Below are positions 58,895 through 64,000 of a stretch of DNA of 64,000 nt, in pieces; the first letter of the stretch is position 1; each line of letters starts with the position of its first letter. The notes under the pieces are model-generated. The model was given only the letters and a program-made list of their open reading frames with translations. It made no database searches and was not told the origin of the DNA. The stretch covers positions 1-64,000 of the forward strand of contig JAFSTX010000033.1 of NCBI GenBank assembly GCA_017445585.1. Reading direction: 5' to 3'. The stretch is from Lachnospiraceae bacterium. GTDB taxonomy: Bacteria; Bacillota; Clostridia; Lachnospirales; Lachnospiraceae. Made by a program: the position numbers and the translations under genes.

Positions 58895-59728
58895 TTATTT
58901 TTTCGAGGTAAGCATGCTTTCGACCTGGAATTCAATATCTTTTTGACGCAGGGGCAGTTCTTCTGTCTCAAAAGTATAGAAGACATCGATTCCGAGCTTT
59001 AGCCCCGCAGTCTCGTAATCTCTGATTTTTCTAACCATTTTCTCGGCATAACCTTCGATATGCATTCCTCCGAAGTGCTCGAGATAGAAAATCTTTCCTG
59101 TGATAAGATTGATGATCACAAAATCCGGACAGAGCGTCCTTCCGTTAATGGTTATACGCGGTTCATACAGATACTCCAGTTCGGGTATACGATCCAGATA
59201 GTCAGAGATCATGACTTCTGCTTTGGATCTGCGCAGTTCACCTTTGGCGGTCTCGTACCTAAGCCTCTCGGGATGCGAGGTGTTGAATTCCCATTTTCGC
59301 GCCCGCCATTTCATCACAGCTTCTTTCGCCAGCCTGCTTTCATGGTCGCCCGCACTTTCAAAAAGCGGAACGACGAGGTTTTTCTTCTCTTCAGAGAGGC
59401 TGCCGAAAGTATCATAGACCGCAGAATCGTTGCAAAGCTTCAACATGCGGGTGTAGTTTGCCAGTTGGGATTCTACCGCAGGCTTCAGGCGCAGATAGTA
59501 CTCCTTTTTCGCAAGCTTCATCTTCAGTTCGGAAGCGCCTTTGCCCAGGTGCGTTGCGCGGATCGCAGTTCCGGGCGTACCGACCACATTTTTATAATAC
59601 GTGACTCCGTTTTTGCTGTATGTTGTCAGACGTCCTTCCGGCGCCTTCTCGAGGAAACAGTTAATTATCTGCAAAGCATATTTTAGTTCGACGATATTGT
59701 TTGATATATCATTGGATAGACTTTTCAT
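58895..59728 (-). CDS. Putative PD-(D/E)XK-type nuclease-like protein
   Basis: 277 residues on the minus strand. The C-terminal half has SKAEVMISDYLDRI, then ITINGRTLCPDFVIIN and KIFYLEHFGGM, an order that fits the PD-(D/E)XK fold (Glu, Asp in PDF, Glu in EHF). The middle is helical and basic. The start at 59728 follows AGGAGG; longer in-frame versions run into the repeat array and are unlikely. No partner gene indicates a substrate; lone proteins like this occur in Lachnospiraceae genomes. Confidence 0.7.
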   Translation of the reverse strand: MKSLSNDISNNIVELKYALQIINCFLEKAPEGRLTTYSKNGVTYYKNVVGTPGTAIRATHLGKGASELKMKLAKKEYYLRLKPAVESQLANYTRMLKLCNDSAVYDTFGSLSEEKKNLVVPLFESAGDHESRLAKEAVMKWRARKWEFNTSHPERLRYETAKGELRRSKAEVMISDYLDRIPELEYLYEPRITINGRTLCPDFVIINLITGKIFYLEHFGGMHIEGYAEKMVRKIRDYETAGLKLGIDVFYTFETEELPLRQKDIEFQVESMLTSKK

Positions 59729-59780
59729 ATTACCTCCTAGTTTATTAAGAAGCTGTTTTTTTACAGTGGTGATGATCGGT

Positions 59781-59970
59781 TTTCTGCTCAAACGAGAGAA
59801 TAAAGCTGATTTGAGCAGAAAAGTGAGAGCGAAACACGCGCCGCGCCTTAGATTTTTCTGCTCAAATGAGAGAATAAAGCTGATTTGAGCAGAAAAGTGA
59901 GAGCGAAACACGCGCCGCGCCTTAGATTTTTCTGCTCAATCCCCGAAAATTGCGTGGATTGAGCAGAAAC
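59781..59970. repeat. Palindromic repeat array with a 74-bp period
   Basis: TTTCTGCTCAA recurs at 59781, 59855 and 59929, an exact 74-bp pitch. In each copy it faces TTGAGCAGAAA, so three hairpins can form. The third has a different, perfect stem (TTTCTGCTCAATCC/GGATTGAGCAGAAA). It lies upstream of the nuclease-like gene and after the end of topA. The TGAGAGCGAAA in the spacers also occurs in the CAGGCCTG array at 1107-1348. Confidence 0.88.
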
Positions 59971-60008
59971 GTTCTGAATAGTGTCAGGTATGATTTTGTG
60001 TCACGGGG

Positions 60009-61967
60009 TTATTTCTTTGGTTTGTCCCAGGTCATGTACTTGCAGGCGGGATAGTTGCTGCAGCTGAAGTATTTCTTGCCGGCTTTGGTCTTGCGGACGG
60101 TCATGCGGCTGCCGCACTCCGGGCAGGAGAAGCCTGCGTCGACCACGATGGATTTGATATTGCGGCACTCGGGGAAGCCGGGGCAGGCGAGGAATCTGCC
60201 ATATTTGCCCATCTTATAGACCATCATTCGGCCGCACTTGTCGCAGACTACGTCGGAGACCTCGTCGGCTAATTTGACTTTGCCGAGGGCAGAGTCGGCC
60301 TTCCTAAGTTCGGTTTCAAATCCGGGATAAAAACTGTGCATCAGGTCCTTCCAGCCGGTCTTGCCGTCAGCGACTTTGTCGAGGCGCGATTCCATCTCAG
60401 CTGTGAATCCTGTGTCGGCAATATCGGGAAAATGGTCCACCATGATGCCGTTAACAGCGCTGCCAAGCTCAGTGATATACAGATTTTTCTGCTCTTTTGC
60501 GATATAGTGGCGGCTCTGGAGCAGGGTGATGGTAGGTGCGTAGGTCGAAGGTCGGCCGATACCGCACTCCTCCATGGCGTGAACCAGTGTCGATTCCGTA
60601 TAGTGAGCGGGAGGCTGTGTAAAATGCTGCTCGGGGATGAGTCTGACCAGCTCCAGCGCGGAATCCATAGTCAGCTTCTCCAGCGCACCGTCTTTCTCGG
60701 CTTTTTCGTCGCCGAGATTGTACACCTGGCGGTAGCCCTTGAATGTGATTACCGTCGCGGTCGCAATGAAAGAATGGCCAGCTGCTGCTGCCTTGACGGT
60801 GGTGACTTCAGTCTTCATGTCGGTCATGCGGCTTGCCACGAAGCGCTTCCAGATGAGCTGATAGAGCCGCAGCTGATCGCGGTCGAGAGAGTCCTTGATG
60901 CTTTCGGGAGTGCGTGTCACGTCGGTGGGACGGATAGCTTCGTGCGCGTCCTGTACATTTGCACCGGATTTGGCCTTGGCGGCGGTCCCGGCGGCGTACT
61001 CGGCGCCGTAAGTTCCGACGATATAGTCCCTTGCTGCGGCCTGCGCCTCATCGGCTATACGTGTGGAATCAGTACGCAGATATGTAATGAGGGCGACTGT
61101 GCCGCTGCCCTTGATATTGATTCCCTCGTAGAGCTGCTGCGCGACGCGCATCGTGCGCTGCGGGGACATATTCAGGTATCTGGACGCATCCTGCTGCAGT
61201 GAACTTGTGGTAAAAGGCAGCGGCGCCTTGCGTGACTTGGGAGTGACCTTGATGTCGCCGATCTTCCAGACGGCGGGGGTGAGTTCCCGGACCAGAGCGT
61301 CGGCTCCGGCCTGATCGTGAGGACGTTCCTTTTCCGCAAGATGGAAGACGACGGGCTTTTTATTCCCGTCTGCGGTAAGCTCCGCATCTATCGTCCAGTA
61401 TTCTTCAGGGATAAAAGCAGCGATCTCAGCTTCTCTGGCAGCAATCATGGCCAGAGTGGCCGACTGCACGCGGCCGGCGGAGAGCCCCTTTTTGACTTTG
61501 CGCCAAAGAAGAGGGCTGATGCTGTAGCCTACTACGCGGTCCAGAACACGTCTGGCCGGCTGGGCGTCCACGAGGTTCATATCAATGCTGCGCGGCGCCT
61601 TGATCGCGGCCTGCACCGCAGTCTTGGTAATCTCGTTGAAGCTGATGCGGCAGGCCTTGGACTCGTCCAGCCCCATCGCCTCCTTCAGATGCCATGAGAT
61701 GGCTTCGCCCTCGCGGTCCGGGTCGGTAGCGAGATAGACTTTGTCGGCTTCCTTCGCCTGTTTCTTGAGGTCGGAGAGAGTGGAGCCCTTGCCGCGGATC
61801 GTGATGTATTTCGGTTCAAAATCGCCTTCGATGTTGATACCCATCTCGCTCTTGGGAAGGTCCCTTACGTGTCCTCCGGAAGCGGTGACGATGTAGCTGT
61901 CTCCGAGAAATTTCTTTATCGTTTTCACCTTTGCAGGCGACTCAACTATGATAAGCTTTTTTGCCAT
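60009..61967 (-). CDS. topA: DNA topoisomerase I
   Basis: Type IA enzyme of 652 residues that relaxes negative supercoils. TOPRIM segment IVESPAKVKTIKKFLGDSY is at the start, DPDREGEAISWHL next, SAGRVQSATL later, and the catalytic Tyr is in ALITYLRTDSTRI. The C-terminus holds two Cys4 zinc modules (CDKCGRMM...CPGFPEC and CPECGSRM...CSNYPAC). The ATG at 61967 follows AGGAG; an in-frame earlier start adds 26 residues without a site. dprA lies upstream on the same strand in the usual Clostridia order comM-dprA-topA. Confidence 0.96.
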   Translation of the reverse strand: MAKKLIIVESPAKVKTIKKFLGDSYIVTASGGHVRDLPKSEMGINIEGDFEPKYITIRGKGSTLSDLKKQAKEADKVYLATDPDREGEAISWHLKEAMGLDESKACRISFNEITKTAVQAAIKAPRSIDMNLVDAQPARRVLDRVVGYSISPLLWRKVKKGLSAGRVQSATLAMIAAREAEIAAFIPEEYWTIDAELTADGNKKPVVFHLAEKERPHDQAGADALVRELTPAVWKIGDIKVTPKSRKAPLPFTTSSLQQDASRYLNMSPQRTMRVAQQLYEGINIKGSGTVALITYLRTDSTRIADEAQAAARDYIVGTYGAEYAAGTAAKAKSGANVQDAHEAIRPTDVTRTPESIKDSLDRDQLRLYQLIWKRFVASRMTDMKTEVTTVKAAAAGHSFIATATVITFKGYRQVYNLGDEKAEKDGALEKLTMDSALELVRLIPEQHFTQPPAHYTESTLVHAMEECGIGRPSTYAPTITLLQSRHYIAKEQKNLYITELGSAVNGIMVDHFPDIADTGFTAEMESRLDKVADGKTGWKDLMHSFYPGFETELRKADSALGKVKLADEVSDVVCDKCGRMMVYKMGKYGRFLACPGFPECRNIKSIVVDAGFSCPECGSRMTVRKTKAGKKYFSCSNYPACKYMTWDKPKK

Positions 61968-62224
61968 GATAACTCCTGTGTTATGTCCGTGCGGAAGACC
62001 GCGGGCCGGATTTTGGGCAGATGCTCTGCCGGTTTTTTTGGACAAAAGGTCTGCCCGGAAAAACGCTTGTAAATATAAACGATTTTTTCTGCGTATGCAA
62101 CCCGCTTTTTTCAGTTTCTACTATTATAAAGAAAACGTCCGAGGGCGCAGGCGCAGTCTGCAGGCCGGATATAAGCCGGTCCGTTATGCGGACAAGGCGA
62201 TGCATGAAAAATACATCTGTGCGC

Positions 62225-63151
62225 TCAGCCTCGCCGGTACAGGCCGGACGTGACTGCGGTGACCAGACCTTTCAGCTCCATGCTTACGAGCATTACGGCG
62301 AGGGATGACGCAGGGATACCGCATTTCTCAGCCAGCGTGTCCACGTGACAGGGTTCGCCGGTAAGGTGTGAGAGTATCAGATTCTCCTCGAGGGTGACGG
62401 ACTCCGACACTTCCTCGCCGCGGCGCGGCATGGGCGGCGGCAGCACCTCCAGATATCTCAGCACATCGTCTGCACATGTGCAGCAGCCTGCGCCTTCCTT
62501 GATCAGCCGGTTGCAGGCTTCGCTGCAGGGATCGTCCGGGCGGCCCGGGACGGCCATCACGTCGCGCCCCTGCGAAAGCGCATGTGAGACAGTGATGAGA
62601 CTGCCGGATTTCTCTCTGGCTTCGACTACGATGACGAGATCGGCCATCCCGCTGATGATCCTGTTCCTGGCGGGAAAAGTAAAAGGCTGAGCGAGCGTCC
62701 CGGGAGGATACTCGCTCAGGATCCCGCCGTGGATCCTGATGGCATCGTACAAAGCCATATTGCTCTTGGGGTAGCAGACGTCCACGCCGCAGCCGAGCAC
62801 TGCCAGGGTAACCCCATTCGCCTCCAGGGCCCCGCGATGTGCGGCGCCGTCTATCCCCTCTGCCATGCCGCTAACGATGCACATCCCCTTTCGCGAAAGC
62901 TCGTACGCCAGCTTTTCAGCCATCCACTTTCCGTGGGGAGTAGCTCTGCGGGCGCCGACTATAGCTACCGAGGGCATCCCGGTCGGAGGAAGGCTGCCGA
63001 GCAGCCAGAGACCTGACGGCTGGGCGGGGATGCCGCGCAGTTTCACCGGATAATCGGAATCCTCCCTTGAAATAGTCTTGATCATCTGCATATCCCCATT
63101 CGCCTCCGAACAAATAGTTTCCTTTATCGTCATCTCCTTGTTATCTTTCAT
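62225..63151 (-). CDS. dprA: DNA processing protein DprA
   Basis: Binds ssDNA and loads RecA during natural transformation. 308 residues. The Rossmann core has VAIVGARRATPHG, SGMAEGIDGAAHRGAL, TLAVLGCGVDVCYPKSN, FPARNRIISGMA and EKSGSLITVSHAL. A winged-helix tail (about 235-308) follows. The N-terminal SAM domain seen in some homologues is short or absent. I chose the ATG at 63151, overlapping the stop of the upstream gene by 4 bp (ATGA); ATG 63157 is the alternative. Competence is not proved by one gene. Confidence 0.92.
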   Translation of the reverse strand: MKDNKEMTIKETICSEANGDMQMIKTISREDSDYPVKLRGIPAQPSGLWLLGSLPPTGMPSVAIVGARRATPHGKWMAEKLAYELSRKGMCIVSGMAEGIDGAAHRGALEANGVTLAVLGCGVDVCYPKSNMALYDAIRIHGGILSEYPPGTLAQPFTFPARNRIISGMADLVIVVEAREKSGSLITVSHALSQGRDVMAVPGRPDDPCSEACNRLIKEGAGCCTCADDVLRYLEVLPPPMPRRGEEVSESVTLEENLILSHLTGEPCHVDTLAEKCGIPASSLAVMLVSMELKGLVTAVTSGLYRRG

Positions 63152-64000
63152 CCCCATATCTTGTCTCCTATACCGCGGTAGCTGAGCGCTTCCAGAAGAT
63201 GCTCCGATGCGATCTGACCGCTGCCTGCGAGGTCGGCTATCGTCCTCGCCACGCGCAGTACCCGGTGGTAGCCTCTGGCGCTCAGGTTCATTTTTTCAAA
63301 AGCCGATTCCATCAGACCGCTGTCTCGCGGGCTCAGCTCGCAGAATCTGCGTATATCTCCGGAGCGGATCTGTGAATTAAAAAGTATGTTCCCGCCCTTA
63401 AAGCGCTCTTTCTGTATGCCCCAGGCGGTTTCCACGCGGGAGCGGATAGTCGCCGAGGATTCATTAAAATGGTCCTTTTCAAGATCCTGCCAGCTGACGG
63501 GCGGAGCCTCCACGCAGATATCGATGCGGTCCAGCAGCGGTCTGCTGATGCGGCGCATGTACTGCTGCACGTCGCTTTCGCTGCAGCTGCATCTGGTTCG
63601 GTCGGGGTAGTATCCGCAGCGGCATGGATTCATTGCTGCGCACAGCATGAAATCCGCCGGGAAACGGCAGCTTCCGTTCACTCTCGCCACTGTCACCGCG
63701 CGGTCTTCGATGGGCTGACGGAGCGCTTCAAGGGCCTGTTTCTGGAATTCAGGCAGCTCGTCGAGGAAAAGTATCCCGCGGTCGGCGAGCGAGACTTCGC
63801 CGGGTCGCGGGTATCTGCCGCCGCCGACCAGAGCAGAAGCGGAGATGTTGTGATGAGGCATCCGGAAAGGTCTCGTCATCCTGAGCGGGTGGTCGCCGCC
63901 GGTCAGTCCGCTCACGCTGTGGATGCGCGTGACCTCGAGACTCTCGTCCCAGGTGAGCGCGGGCAGAATGGTCGGCAGGCGCCTGGCTATCATAGTCTTG
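63148..64000 (-). CDS. comM: YifB/ComM-type AAA+ ATPase, C-terminal part (cut by window edge)
   Basis: The visible 284 codons cover the end of Walker A (KTMIARRLP), RILFLDELPEF-like Walker B (GILFLDELPEFQKQALEALRQP), MLCAAMNPCRCGYY, and the helical lid (RVLRVARTIADLAGSGQI). Members help branch migration of recombination joints in transformation. The N-terminal Lon-like and Walker A parts lie beyond the window. It overlaps dprA. Confidence 0.92.
   Translation of the reverse strand, partial: KTMIARRLPTILPALTWDESLEVTRIHSVSGLTGGDHPLRMTRPFRMPHHNISASALVGGGRYPRPGEVSLADRGILFLDELPEFQKQALEALRQPIEDRAVTVARVNGSCRFPADFMLCAAMNPCRCGYYPDRTRCSCSESDVQQYMRRISRPLLDRIDICVEAPPVSWQDLEKDHFNESSATIRSRVETAWGIQKERFKGGNILFNSQIRSGDIRRFCELSPRDSGLMESAFEKMNLSARGYHRVLRVARTIADLAGSGQIASEHLLEALSYRGIGDKIWG

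Noticed and set aside
59728-59911. Longer N-terminus for the nuclease-like protein
   Set aside because: It would translate the palindromic repeat array; AGGAGG supports the start at 59728.
59781-59970. CRISPR-like array near topA
   Set aside because: Spacers are identical between copies, and units are simple palindromes.

Overview
The window reads as a chromosome segment of an anaerobic Clostridia-type Firmicute (Lachnospiraceae or a near relative). The signs are a split glycine decarboxylase (GcvPA/GcvPB), a dimeric-type glycyl-tRNA synthetase, a cmk-ispH-S1 cluster, a cysS-mrnC-rlmB cluster, PepV and OhrR families, strong Shine-Dalgarno sites and moderately high GC. This is inferred from gene content only; no 16S gene is present.

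Left chromosomal part (1-29274). It starts with a ZIP metal transporter followed by two arrays of short tandem palindromic repeats. Next come redox and stress genes (split-barrel flavoprotein, OhrR-type regulator, metallo-beta-lactamase/rubredoxin fusion), an NhaC antiporter, an M32 carboxypeptidase, an AlkZ-like protein, MsrA, lipoproteins, PepV, a second metallo-hydrolase and ribokinase. A tandem glycine riboswitch with a visible terminator platform controls gcvT-gcvH-gcvPA-gcvPB. Then follow a STAS/kinase fusion, transketolase, a BaiN-like flavoprotein, cmk-ispH-S1, glyS, cysS, mrnC and rlmB.

Prophage (29275-58334). A compact element of about 29.0 kb lies between exact 15-bp direct repeats, inserted between rlmB and the rpmF promoter. 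It encodes small early proteins (IS30-like HTH, Lar-like, several zinc ribbons), then terminase, portal, a Prp-like cysteine protease, scaffold, an N4-gp56-type major capsid protein, connector and tail proteins and a 3791-residue polyvalent protein. An inverted toxin-antitoxin-like pair and a BppU/collagen/YadA-head fibre close it. I see no integrase, replication or lysis gene. The most interesting signal is a phage Prp homologue beside a scaffold and a capsid protein that share the N-terminal motif LKIxSLYLL[E/D]GE, which suggests a phage-owned version of the Prp capsid-processing system. A 20-bp element recurs about 40 nt upstream of the two late gene groups.

Right chromosomal part (58335-64000). 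rpmF with its promoter, tRNA-Leu(CAG) and tRNA-Arg(ACG) form one short unit. On the other strand lie a PD-(D/E)XK-like protein, a 74-bp palindromic repeat array, topA, dprA and the C-terminal part of a YifB/ComM ATPase cut by the window edge.
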